Source of the DNA: Burkholderia sp. Bp9142
Lineage (GTDB): Bacteria > Pseudomonadota > Gammaproteobacteria > Burkholderiales > Burkholderiaceae
Assembly (NCBI RefSeq): GCF_003853415.1
Contig: NZ_QTPP01000029.1
Location: 39,184 to 103,183, forward strand
DNA length: 64,000 nt
Direction of reading: 5' to 3'
Part shown: positions 53,934-62,395 of the stretch, one piece after another
How the letters are laid out: each line of letters begins with the position of its first letter
Position numbering within the stretch: the first letter of the stretch is position 1
The notes under the pieces: generated by a model
Database searches by the model: none
Seen by the model: the letters and a program-made list of their open reading frames with translations, nothing else
Told to the model about the DNA's origin: nothing
Translations under genes and position numbers: made by a program

Positions 53934-54866
53934 ATGATCCATTCTTCGAATATTGCGTTGAATCGACCGATGGAACCGCCGACCGATCCCGCGTCGACCG
54001 CCCTCGACATCGCGCTGTTGCGCACCTTCCTCGAAGTCGTCGACAGCCGCGGCTTCGCGCCGGCCGCGGAACGCCTCGCGCTGACCCCGTCCGCGGTCAG
54101 CGGCCACATCAAGCGGCTCGAACAGGCGGCCGGCACGATGCTGCTCGCGCGCACCACGCGCCGTGTCGCGCTCACGCCGGCCGGCGACACGCTGTACGCG
54201 TACGCGCGCAACATCGTCGACATGGAGCGCGAAGTGCGCGCCCGGCTGCGCGGCGCGCCCGCGCACGGCCGGCTGCGCGTCGGTGCGTCGGAAGACTTCG
54301 CGGGCACGTGGCTGCCGCAGGTGCTGCGCACGTTCCGCGACAGCCATCCGCGCACGTCGATCGAGCTGAAGGTCGGGATCACCGCGTCGCTGCTGCGCGA
54401 GCAGACGGTGGGCCGGCTCGACGTCGTGTTCGGCAAGCAATGCCGGCGGGTCGACGCACCGGGCGAACTGCTGTGGGAAGAACCGCTCGTGTGGGCATTC
54501 GCGTCGGATACGGCGCTCGACGCCGAAGGCCACGTGCCGCTCGCGCTGTTTCCGGAGCCGTGCGTGTATCGGGAAGCCGCGGTGTCCGCGCTCGCCGCCG
54601 CGCTGCGGCCATTCCGCGTGCTGTTCGAAAGCGGCAGCATGGCCGGCTGCATATCGGCCGCCCTCGCCGGCTTCGCGGTCACGGCACTCGCACGCAGCCA
54701 GCTGCGCGACGGCCTGCGCGCGTGCGGGCCGCACGACGGTCTGCCGGCGCTGCCGGCCGCACGTTTTTATGCGTTCGCGTCCAGGCCTGACGGCGCCGGC
54801 GCCGCGCTGATCGACGCGGTGCGGGCCACCGGGCGCACCCGGCAATTCGCCGCGCAGGCCGGCTGA
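53934..54866 (+). CDS. LysR-family regulator divergent from the hydrolase gene
   Basis: 310 residues with a helix-turn-helix at about 34-58 (GFAPAAERLALTPSAVSGHIKRLEQ) and an effector domain. The ATG at 53934 follows GGAG; an ATG 12 codons later has no ribosome-binding site. The 69-base gap to the hydrolase gene is enough for a shared operator, so the hydrolase is its probable target. Confidence 0.9.
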   Translation: MIHSSNIALNRPMEPPTDPASTALDIALLRTFLEVVDSRGFAPAAERLALTPSAVSGHIKRLEQAAGTMLLARTTRRVALTPAGDTLYAYARNIVDMEREVRARLRGAPAHGRLRVGASEDFAGTWLPQVLRTFRDSHPRTSIELKVGITASLLREQTVGRLDVVFGKQCRRVDAPGELLWEEPLVWAFASDTALDAEGHVPLALFPEPCVYREAAVSALAAALRPFRVLFESGSMAGCISAALAGFAVTALARSQLRDGLRACGPHDGLPALPAARFYAFASRPDGAGAALIDAVRATGRTRQFAAQAG

Positions 54867-54949
54867 ACGCGCGCGCCGGCCGCCATACCTGTCGCATACC
54901 GCCGGCACCCGCCGATCGCCGTCAGCGCGTTCAGGCACTGCGCCCGTCT

Positions 54950-55879
54950 TCAGTCGCCGCTCGCGGTCGCACCCGTGTCGTGCAGCGCATCCGCCATCAG
55001 CTCCCCGAACCACTCGATGAACGCGTTGAGCCGCCGCGACCGGTGCCGGCGATGCGGATACACGGCCGACACGTCCATCGGCGCGGCCCGATGGCCGGGC
55101 ATCACCTCGACCAGCGCGCCGCTGTCGAGCAGGTGCACGACGTCGAAGCGCGGAATCTGGATCAGCCCCATCCCGGCCATGCAGCTCGCGATATAGGTTT
55201 CGGCGTTGTTGACGATCACGCGGCTCGGCAGCGCCAGCGTGTGGCGCCCGCCGTCCGCGCAGTATTCCCAGCCGAGCTCGCGCCCGGTCGTCGGCGACGC
55301 ATAGCCGATCGCCCAGTGCCCGTGCGCGAGCGCATCCGGATGCTCGGGCACGCCGCATTCGCGCAGGTAGTCGGGGCTCGCGCAGTTGATCAGCGCGAAC
55401 TGCCCGAGCGGCCGCACGACGAGACTGCTGTCCGCGAGCCGCCCGACCCGGATCGCGCAGTCGACACCTTCCTGCACGAGATCGATCGAGCGGTCCGTCG
55501 AGCCGAGCGACAGTTGCAGCTTCGGGTGGCGGCGAAACAGCGACGGCAGTGCCGGCGCGATCACGCGGCGCGCGATCCGGCTCGGCACATCGACGTTCAG
55601 CCGCCCGATCACGTCGCGATCGCGGCGCCGGAACAGCCGGTCGAGTTCGTCGGCTTCCGCGAGCAGGCGCCGGCCGCGCTCGAGCAGCAGCGCGCCGTCG
55701 GCGGTCAGCTGGACCTGCCGCGTCGTGCGGTGCAACAGGCGCGTGCCGAGCGCCGTCTCGAGCTGCTGGACAGCAGCCGACACGGTCGCGCGCGGCACGT
55801 CGAGCGCATGCGCGGCCTTGATGAAGCTGCCCATCTCGGCAACCTGAAGGAAGATTCTGACCTGGTCCAGCTTGTCCAT
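54950..55879 (-). CDS. LysR-family regulator
   Basis: 309 residues, starting MDKLDQVRIFLQVAEMGSF, with the helix-turn-helix at 18-42 and an effector domain of the DmlR/AaeR-like kind (VNNAETYIASCMAGMGLIQIPR). It lies 178 bases downstream of an SDR gene on the same strand and converges on the previous LysR gene, so its target is not evident from position alone. Confidence 0.9.
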   Translation of the reverse strand: MDKLDQVRIFLQVAEMGSFIKAAHALDVPRATVSAAVQQLETALGTRLLHRTTRQVQLTADGALLLERGRRLLAEADELDRLFRRRDRDVIGRLNVDVPSRIARRVIAPALPSLFRRHPKLQLSLGSTDRSIDLVQEGVDCAIRVGRLADSSLVVRPLGQFALINCASPDYLRECGVPEHPDALAHGHWAIGYASPTTGRELGWEYCADGGRHTLALPSRVIVNNAETYIASCMAGMGLIQIPRFDVVHLLDSGALVEVMPGHRAAPMDVSAVYPHRRHRSRRLNAFIEWFGELMADALHDTGATASGD

Positions 55880-56057
55880 CGGCAGGCGGAAAACGTGGGT
55901 TCAGACGCCCGTCACCGGCCACTGCCGCGCGTCGCGGCAGATCCCGGCGGCACAGACGAAACGGGCGCGCGGCTTCGTGCCCGCGCGCCCGTCCATTGTC
56001 CATGCAAACGGTCCATTGCGGGCCGCCGCACGCACGCGACGCCCCCTGCACGGCCCG

Positions 56058-56831
56058 TTACTTGGTCGTATAGCCGCCGTTGATCAGGATCGTCTGGCCG
56101 GTGATCCACCAGCCGTCGGTCACGAGATGGCGGATGAACGGCACGACGTCCTCGATGTCGGTGAGGCCCGTCTTGCTGAACGGCGACAGCGCGGCCGCCG
56201 TCTTGTGATACGCGACCGCGTCGGCGCCTTCGGCCGGATAGAAGAACGGCGTGTCCATCGGACCCGGCCCGACCGCCGTCACCGAGATGCCGCGCGCGCC
56301 ATACTCCTTCGACGCGGCGCGCGTGAAGTGCTCGACCGGCGCCTTCGACCCTTCGTAGGCCGCATAGAACGGCGTGAACGCGCCAAGCAGCGACGTCACG
56401 AGCGTGACGAGCTTGCCGTGATCCTCGAGGTGCCGCCCCGCTTCCTTGATGAAGAAGAACGCCGACTTGCTGTTCACCGCGAACATCTCGTCGTATTCGG
56501 CCTCCGAGATTTCGGTGAATGGCTTCTTCAGCACCTTGCCGACAGTGTTGATCGCGATGTCGATCTTGCCGAAGCGCTGCTTCGCGTCGTCGAACAGCTT
56601 CTCGACCGCGGCGGCCGTCGTCAGGTCGGCCTGGAACGTCGCGGCTTGCGCGCCGGCCGCGCGCACGGCGGCGGCCGTCTCTTCCGCCTGCGCCTGCGAC
56701 GCCGCGCTGTTGTAGTGAATCGCCACCGCCTTCGCACCGTGGCCGGCCAGGTCCCGGGCGATCAGGCCGCCGAGATTCTTGGCGCCGCCTGCGATCAGGA
56801 CGACCTTGTCTGCGAGCGTGTGAGTAGCCAC
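56058..56831 (-). CDS. Short-chain dehydrogenase/reductase with atypical cofactor motif
   Basis: 257 residues of SDR fold. The glycine motif is GGAKNLGG (15-22) and the structural NNAG motif is replaced by NTVG (95-98), as in some fungal and bacterial reductases of the FabG-like divergent group. Tyr159 and Lys163 (YEGSK) are present; the catalytic serine is in TSLLG. Ends WITGQTILINGGYTTK. A TGGATTATCCA dyad lies upstream. Substrate unknown. Confidence 0.88.
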   Translation of the reverse strand: MATHTLADKVVLIAGGAKNLGGLIARDLAGHGAKAVAIHYNSAASQAQAEETAAAVRAAGAQAATFQADLTTAAAVEKLFDDAKQRFGKIDIAINTVGKVLKKPFTEISEAEYDEMFAVNSKSAFFFIKEAGRHLEDHGKLVTLVTSLLGAFTPFYAAYEGSKAPVEHFTRAASKEYGARGISVTAVGPGPMDTPFFYPAEGADAVAYHKTAAALSPFSKTGLTDIEDVVPFIRHLVTDGWWITGQTILINGGYTTK

Positions 56832-56907
56832 GGTGACTCCTTTTAGCGTTGAATGAAGCTAGGAGTGTAGGCACGTGCGACGCGACGGTCAGCCGGGCGC
56901 GGCTGGA

Positions 56908-56918
56908 TGGATTATCCA
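56908..56918. promoter_or_regulatory. Dyad upstream of the 56.8-kb SDR gene
   Basis: TGGAT-T-ATCCA is a perfect inverted repeat about 77 bases ahead of the SDR start, with a half-copy GATCCA 17 bases on. Candidate operator, perhaps for the LysR encoded after the SDR. Confidence 0.4.
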
Positions 56919-57027
56919 GAAAAACGATCCAATCACGAGGCCGGAACGGTGGCCTGCCCCACCGACGACCACCGCGAAATGTGCTCGATGCGGCATGACC
57001 CGATGCACGGCCGCCGGGTCGCGCGGG

Positions 57028-57528
57028 TCAGCGTGCGTACAGCACCGCGTCGATCTTGCCGAGCAGCCATTGCATGCCGGCCAGATGCTGCTGGTCGTGG
57101 CTGCACAGGTAGTGAAGGAGGCCGCGCACGGTCAGCGCGCCGTAGCCTTCGAACTCGCCGGTGCGTGCAAGCTGCGCGGGCGTGAGGCGCGCCACGAGGT
57201 CGAGCGTCTCGCGCCGTGCGTCGCGAATCGCCGCGAGCACGCCGGATGCATGCGCGGCGTCGTAGCGGCGTTCGAGCGCAAGCGCGTCGCCGTCGACCGA
57301 CACGAGCAGCGGGTGATCTTCGTCGAGCATCCGCCGCAGCCGCACGTGGTAGCCGTCGATCTCGATGTCGCGCACGTGGCAGAGCTGCCCGAGCGGCGAG
57401 AAGTGCTCGCTCGGGATTCCGCTCCAGTCGTCGGGGGTCCAGCTCGCATAACCGTCCGGCACGGCGGCGAAATGGGCTTCGAGCTGGCGGGGAAAATCGG
57501 CGAGTGCATCGAACGTCATCGGATTCAT
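57028..57528 (-). CDS. DinB-superfamily protein
   Basis: 166-residue four-helix-bundle protein of the DinB/YfiT group. Candidate metal histidines are in GQLCHVRDIEIDGY and CSHDQQHLAGM. Members include bacillithiol transferases and thiol-dependent hydrolases, but most are uncharacterised. The ATG at 57528 has GAGG eight bases upstream; an ATG three codons later is possible. Confidence 0.85.
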   Translation of the reverse strand: MNPMTFDALADFPRQLEAHFAAVPDGYASWTPDDWSGIPSEHFSPLGQLCHVRDIEIDGYHVRLRRMLDEDHPLLVSVDGDALALERRYDAAHASGVLAAIRDARRETLDLVARLTPAQLARTGEFEGYGALTVRGLLHYLCSHDQQHLAGMQWLLGKIDAVLYAR

Positions 57529-57735
57529 GCGGCAAACCTCATGTCGGATGAAGGCCGCGGCAGCCCGGGCACCGGCCTGCCGCCGCCGTGGCACGACTTC
57601 GCGCTGAAGCCGTACGCCCCTTGCGTGCGATGCCTGTCGGTCGCGAAGCATGAACGCGCGCGGCGCTCCGGCAGCTTACCAGCGCGGACGGGTTCGTGCC
57701 GCTGCCGGCACGCAGCTTGATAGAATGCGCGCGCT

Positions 57736-58452
57736 ATGGATCTCGAAAGCATTCTCTACACGCAGGGCTTCGGCTCGCGCCGCCAGTGCCGCGGCCTGAT
57801 CGAAACGGGTCGCGTCACCGTCGCGGGCGCGAGCGCGACCGACCCTGACGCGTCGTTCGACACCGACGGTCTCGTGTTCACGGTCGACGACACCGCCTGG
57901 CCGTTCCACGCCCGCGCGTATCTCGCGCTGAACAAGCCGGCCGGCTACGAGTGTTCGCGCGAGCCGCAACACCACGCGAGCGTGTTCAGCCTGCTGCCCG
58001 CGCCGCTCGTCGCACGCGGCGTGCAGTGCGTCGGCCGCCTGGACCAGGACACGACGGGCCTGCTGCTGCTGTCCGACGACGGCCAGTTCGTGCACGCGTA
58101 CACGTCGCCGAAGCGCAAGGTGCCGAAGACCTACGTCGCGACCGTGCGCCACCCGCTCGACGACGCCCAGCTGGACGCGCTGCGCGCCGGCGTGCAGCTC
58201 CACGGCGAGCCGAAGCCCATCGCGGCGGTCGCCGCCGACGCGCGCGACACGCGCGCGCTCGCGCTGACCGTCCTCGAAGGCAAATATCATCAGGTGAAAC
58301 GCATGGTCGCCGCGGCCAGCAACCGGGTCGAGGCGCTGCACCGCGAAAGCATCGGCGGCTTCACGCTGCCGGACGACCTGGCGCCCGGCGCGTGGCTCTG
58401 GCTCGGGGAAAGCGACCTTTCAGCCCTGCGCAATCCCGTCAAAACCCTGTAA
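57736..58452 (+). CDS. rsuA: 16S rRNA pseudouridine(516) synthase RsuA
   Basis: Isomerises U516 in 16S rRNA. 238 residues: an S4-like RNA-binding domain at 1-50 and a catalytic domain with GRLDQDTTGLLLL, where the aspartate after RL is catalytic. The ending EGKYHQVKRMVAAASNRVEALHR is the RsuA/RluB-family C-motif. RsuA fits better than RluB/E from the length. Confidence 0.93.
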   Translation: MDLESILYTQGFGSRRQCRGLIETGRVTVAGASATDPDASFDTDGLVFTVDDTAWPFHARAYLALNKPAGYECSREPQHHASVFSLLPAPLVARGVQCVGRLDQDTTGLLLLSDDGQFVHAYTSPKRKVPKTYVATVRHPLDDAQLDALRAGVQLHGEPKPIAAVAADARDTRALALTVLEGKYHQVKRMVAAASNRVEALHRESIGGFTLPDDLAPGAWLWLGESDLSALRNPVKTL

Positions 58453-58557
58453 GGGAAAATCCGCACGACCGTTCGGTGTCCGGCCGCATCGCGGCCGCAG
58501 CATCCCCCGCTATACTGAAATCACAAGCTGTACGAGCAGCGATGCAGGGGAGACATC

Positions 58558-58746
58558 ATGAACCTCAACCATTCTTTCGAACTGTCGTACGTGACGATCG
58601 CGTTCGCGGTCGCGGGTGCTCTCGTGATCGGCGGGCTGCTGGCCGCGATGCACATGAAGCACAAATATCATCCGAACCTGATCGGCGCACTGATCGGCGC
58701 GTTGCTGTGCTTCCTGCTGATCGAGGCGTTACCGGCGCTGACCTGA
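58558..58746 (+). CDS. 62-residue membrane protein, function unknown
   Basis: Two hydrophobic helices (about 12-32 and 41-60) separated by the short basic loop HMKHKYHPN. The ATG at 58558 follows GGGGAG. No family recognised. Its last 18 bases overlap the 3' end of the convergent epimerase-like gene. Confidence 0.72.
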   Translation: MNLNHSFELSYVTIAFAVAGALVIGGLLAAMHMKHKYHPNLIGALIGALLCFLLIEALPALT

Positions 58747-59766
58747 CGTGCGGCCCGGCACGAGCGTTTGAAGGAATTCGTCTACGGTCGGATAGCGCAA
58801 CGTCACGCACAATTCGGCCTTGAGCCGGGCATTGGACAGGCGCCGCGACTCGCGCATGAACGACAGGAGCGACGGCTCGAGCTGATGCTCGGCGTCCGCG
58901 CGGTTGATGCGCGGCGGCAGCGGCAGGCCGAACACCCGCGCGACCCGGTCGAAATACTCCCCCATCCGCAGTTCGCTGTCGTCCGACGCGTGCACGGCGC
59001 GCGCCGGCTTGCCGCGCACGGCCGCGCGGCGCAGGATCGTTGCGAGATCGTCCGCATGGATGTGGTTCGTGTAGACGTCGTCGGCCGGCTCGAGCGCCGG
59101 CGTGCCGCGCTCGAGCCGCGCGAGCGGCAGCCGGTTCGCCGCGTAGATGCCGGGAATGCGCACGATGCGCGCGGACAGCACGCCGCGCACCGTCGCCGCC
59201 CGCAGTTGACGCTCGGCCGACACGCGCCGGAACGCGCGCGGATTCGCGGGGCGCAGCGGCTGCGTTTCATCGATTCGCGCCCCGCCGCAATCGCCGTATA
59301 CGCCCGTCGTGCTGGCGTAGACGAGCGTCGGTGCGCGAAGGGCGTCGGGTACAATACGCGCTGCCCGCCCCGGCACGCCGGCCTGTCGGGTCGCGGCGCG
59401 CAGCGTGCGAAGCCGGCCGACCGAAGACACCGACGGTGTGCAGGGTCGCCGTGCAGGCACGGACAATGCGGCGATCAGCGCACGGGTGCGGCGATCGTCG
59501 CGGCCGTCGGATTGCGGCGGCGCGAGATGCAGGATCGTGCGGGCGAGCCCCGCGATCCGTCCGAGCGTCGCCCGGCGATCGAGGTTGCCGACGATCGGCG
59601 TCGCGCCTGCCGCGCGCAATTCGTCGCGGCGGCCCGGATGGCTCGTCAGCGCGACGATGCGCAGGTTGCGGCGCGCGTCGCACCATTGCGCCACGCAGCG
59701 CAGGCCGACGTCGCCGCAGCCGACGATCAGTGCGCGCGGCCGGCGCAGGTTTCGAGTCGCGATCAT
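58729..59766 (-). CDS. NAD(P)-dependent epimerase/dehydratase-like protein (YeeZ type)
   Basis: 345-residue extended-SDR-like protein. The Rossmann motif is GCGDVGLR at 16-23; further landmarks are ILHLAPPQ, VYASTTGVYGDCGG and IVRIPGIYA. This resembles YeeZ/SDR_a5-type proteins, often annotated as sugar nucleotide epimerases, with unproven activity. The ATG at 59766 sets the Rossmann fold at the N-terminus. Divergent from the reductase gene at 59874. Confidence 0.85.
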   Translation of the reverse strand: MIATRNLRRPRALIVGCGDVGLRCVAQWCDARRNLRIVALTSHPGRRDELRAAGATPIVGNLDRRATLGRIAGLARTILHLAPPQSDGRDDRRTRALIAALSVPARRPCTPSVSSVGRLRTLRAATRQAGVPGRAARIVPDALRAPTLVYASTTGVYGDCGGARIDETQPLRPANPRAFRRVSAERQLRAATVRGVLSARIVRIPGIYAANRLPLARLERGTPALEPADDVYTNHIHADDLATILRRAAVRGKPARAVHASDDSELRMGEYFDRVARVFGLPLPPRINRADAEHQLEPSLLSFMRESRRLSNARLKAELCVTLRYPTVDEFLQTLVPGRTSGQRR

Positions 59767-59873
59767 GTTGGTTGCGAAATCAGTAGCCACCGTTGCGCGG
59801 CGCGCAACGGGCTTGCATTGTAGCTGCCGTGCGCGACATGCACGGTCCCCCACATTTTGTTCTTTTTGGTTCT

Positions 59874-60905
59874 ATGGCATTCAACGTTACTCTCAAGCAA
59901 AGCGGCCGGCAGTTCCAGGTCGAGTCGGACGAAACCGTGCTGGCGGCGGCGCTGCGCCAGAACGTCCATCTGCCGTACGGGTGCAAGAACGGCGCGTGCG
60001 GCTCCTGCAAGGGCCAGATCGTGTCGGGCCAGATCGAACAGGGCCCGCACGCCGCGTCGGCACTGTCCAACGACGAACGCACGCGCGGGCTCGCGCTGCT
60101 GTGCTGCTCGAAGGCGCAATGCGACCTCGAGATCGACGTGCGTGAAATCGCCGGCGTCGACGGCGTGCAGGTGAAGAAGCTGCCGTGCCGGATCGCCGCG
60201 CTCGAGCGCCGCGCCGACGACGTGATGGTCGTGAAGCTGCAACTGCCCGCCAACGAGCGCCTGCAATACCTCGCGGGCCAGTACGTCGAGTTCATCCTGA
60301 AGGACGGCTCGCGCCGCAGCTATTCGATGGCGAACGCGCCGCACGAGGAAGGCCCGATCGAGCTGCACATCCGCCACATGCCGGGCGGCAAGTTCACCGA
60401 CCACGTGTTCGGCGCGATGAAGGAGCGCGACATCCTGCGCTTCGAAGGCCCGCTCGGCACGTTCTTCCTGCGCGAGGATTCCGACAAGCCGATCGTGCTG
60501 CTCGCGTCGGGCACCGGCTTCGCGCCGATCAAGGCGATCATCGAGCACGTGAAGCATTCGGGCATCACGCGCCCGATGACGCTCTACTGGGGCGCCCGCC
60601 GCAAGAAGGACATCTACCTCGGCGAGCTCGCCGAGCAATGGGCGCGCGAGATCCCGAACTTCAATTACGTGCCGGTGCTGTCCGAGCCGGACGACGCCGA
60701 CCAGTGGACCGGCCGCACCGGCTTCGTCCACCGCGCGGTGATCGAGGACCTGCCCGACCTGTCGGGTCACCAGGTGTACGCATGCGGCGCGCCGGTGATG
60801 GTCGAATCCGCGCAGCGCGACTTCACGCAGCACCACGCGCTGCCGGCCGACGAGTTCTACGCGGACTCATTCACGAGCGCCGCCGACCTCGCGCATCCGG
60901 TCTGA
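59874..60905 (+). CDS. 2Fe-2S flavin reductase (AscD/CDP-glucoseen reductase-like)
   Basis: 343 residues: a plant-type ferredoxin domain at 1-90 with Cys37, Cys42, Cys45 and Cys77, then an FAD domain (RRSYSMANAP) and an NAD domain (LLASGTGFAPIKAIIEH). It passes electrons from NAD(P)H through FAD to the cluster. The family label CDP-6-deoxy-glucoseen reductase is inherited; no sugar genes are here, and the true partner oxygenase or reductase is unknown. ATG at 59874. Confidence 0.9.
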   Translation: MAFNVTLKQSGRQFQVESDETVLAAALRQNVHLPYGCKNGACGSCKGQIVSGQIEQGPHAASALSNDERTRGLALLCCSKAQCDLEIDVREIAGVDGVQVKKLPCRIAALERRADDVMVVKLQLPANERLQYLAGQYVEFILKDGSRRSYSMANAPHEEGPIELHIRHMPGGKFTDHVFGAMKERDILRFEGPLGTFFLREDSDKPIVLLASGTGFAPIKAIIEHVKHSGITRPMTLYWGARRKKDIYLGELAEQWAREIPNFNYVPVLSEPDDADQWTGRTGFVHRAVIEDLPDLSGHQVYACGAPVMVESAQRDFTQHHALPADEFYADSFTSAADLAHPV

Positions 60906-60966
60906 GCACCGGGCGCGCCCGCGCCCCGCTGCGCGCCGCCGTGTCACATCCGTGGCATCGCGGCGG

Positions 60967-60996
60967 TTTACAGTGGGGTGCGGGATGCCTTATGCT
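60967..60996 (+). promoter_or_regulatory. Promoter ahead of the arginine-rich leader peptide
   Basis: TTTACA at 60967-60972 and TATGCT at 60991-60996 are spaced by 18 bases, the best sigma-70-like pair I found in the window. The predicted transcript start, about 61002-61004, falls on the ATG of the leader peptide. Confidence 0.6.
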
Positions 60997-61003
60997 TGCG
61001 CAC

Positions 61004-61087
61004 ATGAACCGCTTCCTGTCCGCCCTTCGACGTCGCCGCTCGCCGCTCCGCCCGGATGCCGCCGGCTCGTCACGGACTCGCGCGTAA
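61004..61087 (+). CDS. 27-residue arginine-rich leader peptide ahead of argD
   Basis: A short frame of 27 codons (MNRFLSALRRRRSPLRPDAA, then GSSRTRA) with eight arginines, four of them consecutive (Arg9-Arg12, codons CGA CGT CGC CGC) and two near the stop (Arg24, Arg26). There is no Shine-Dalgarno; the predicted start of the mRNA coincides with the ATG, so translation would be leaderless. Its stop codon lies inside the 5' arm of an 8-bp stem, GCGTAACC (61082-61089) with GGTTACGC (61105-61112). It stands before an intrinsic terminator and an arginine-pathway gene, which suggests a sensor peptide. Coding status is inferred from layout only. Confidence 0.5.
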   Translation: MNRFLSALRRRRSPLRPDAAGSSRTRA

Positions 61088-61132
61088 CCCTCCTCCGCTT
61101 CACCGGTTACGCACAAGCTGTTCGACCCACCA

Positions 61133-61156
61133 GCCACGGCCTTCCGTGGCTTTTTT
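61133..61156 (+). terminator. Intrinsic terminator / possible attenuator before argD
   Basis: GCCACGG pairs with CCGTGGC around CCTT and is followed by six T, ending 41 bases before the argD-type start. It may end the upstream reductase transcript (stop at 60905) or act as a regulated attenuator with the leader peptide at 61004-61087. An exact extra copy of the CCGTGGC arm lies at 60950-60956, upstream of the promoter. Confidence 0.85.
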
Positions 61157-61197
61157 ATTGCCCGTTTCCCTTTCAACGCCCGCTGGAGTCTGCTGCC

Positions 61198-62382
61198 ATG
61201 CCCCTGAACGATTACCCGATCGACTCGCTGATGTACATCACGAACCGCCCCGACATCGTGTTTACGCACGGCAAGGGTTCGTGGCTCTACGATCACACGG
61301 GCAGGCGCTATCTGGACTTCATCCAGGGCTGGGCCGTCAACAGCCTCGGCCACTGCAACGATGGCGTGGTCGAAGCGCTGAAGAACCAGGCAGAAAAGCT
61401 GCTGAACCCGTCGCCGGCGTTCTACAACGAGCCGATGGCGAAGCTCGCGGGGCTGCTCACGCAGCACAGCGTGTTCGACAAGGTGTTCTTCACGAACAGC
61501 GGCGCCGAGGCGAACGAAGGCGCGATCAAGCTCGCCCGCAAGTGGGGCCGCAAGTTCAGGAACGGCGCGTACGAGATCATCACGTTCGACCACAGCTTCC
61601 ACGGCCGCACGCTCGCGACGATGTCGGCCAGCGGCAAGCCGGGCTGGGACACGATCTACGCACCGCAGGTGCCGGGCTTCCCGAAGGCCGAGCTGAACGA
61701 CATCAATTCGGTCGAGAAGCTGATCACCGGCAAGACCGTCGCGGTGATGCTCGAGCCGATCCAGGGCGAAGGCGGCGTGATTCCGGCGACGCGTGAGTTC
61801 ATGCAGGCGCTGCGTGCGCTGACGAAGCAGCACAACCTGCTGCTGATCGTCGATGAGGTGCAGAGCGGCTGCGGCCGCGCCGGCACGCTGTTCGCATACG
61901 AGCTGTCCGGCATCGAGCCGGACATCATGACGCTCGCGAAGGGCATCGGCGGCGGCGTGCCGCTCGGCGCGCTGCTGTCGAAGGCCGACGTCGCGGTGTT
62001 CGAGGCCGGCGACCAGGGCGGCACGTACAACGGCAACCCGCTGATGACGGCGGCCGGCTATTCGGTGATCTCGCAGCTCGTCGCGCCGGGTTTCCTCGAA
62101 GGCGTGCGCGCGCGCAGCGAATACCTGAAGCGCAAGCTGCTCGAGCTGTCGGAGGAGCGCGGCTTCGAGGGTGAACGCGGCGAAGGCCTGCTGCGCGCGC
62201 TGCTGCTCGGCAAGGACATCGGCCCGCAGATCGTCGAGAAGGCGCGCGACATGCAGCCCGACGGCCTGCTGCTGAACGCGGCGCGCCCGAACCTGCTGCG
62301 CTTCATGCCCGCGCTGAACGTGACGACCGACGAAATCGACCAGATGATGGCGATGCTGCGGTCGATCCTCGACACGCTCTAA
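61198..62382 (+). CDS. argD: Acetylornithine aminotransferase (class III, PLP)
   Basis: 394 residues. NSGAEANEGAIKLARKW is at 100-116, Asp219 of IVDEVQ holds the pyridine nitrogen, and the Schiff-base lysine is Lys248 in TLAKGIGGG. The family covers acetylornithine, succinylornithine and related aminotransferases; ArgD fits the length and motifs, but a catabolic acyl-ornithine role (as AstC) is possible. The ATG at 61198 follows GCTGGAG. Ahead of it are a leader peptide and a terminator. Confidence 0.9.
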   Translation: MPLNDYPIDSLMYITNRPDIVFTHGKGSWLYDHTGRRYLDFIQGWAVNSLGHCNDGVVEALKNQAEKLLNPSPAFYNEPMAKLAGLLTQHSVFDKVFFTNSGAEANEGAIKLARKWGRKFRNGAYEIITFDHSFHGRTLATMSASGKPGWDTIYAPQVPGFPKAELNDINSVEKLITGKTVAVMLEPIQGEGGVIPATREFMQALRALTKQHNLLLIVDEVQSGCGRAGTLFAYELSGIEPDIMTLAKGIGGGVPLGALLSKADVAVFEAGDQGGTYNGNPLMTAAGYSVISQLVAPGFLEGVRARSEYLKRKLLELSEERGFEGERGEGLLRALLLGKDIGPQIVEKARDMQPDGLLLNAARPNLLRFMPALNVTTDEIDQMMAMLRSILDTL

Positions 62383-62395
62383 GGAGACCGCCGCG

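Noticed and set aside
52974..56051. 1025-codon open frame on the minus strand
   Set aside because: Only its last 296 codons are a real gene (the hydrolase). The rest runs antisense or out of frame across two LysR genes and has no family resemblance.
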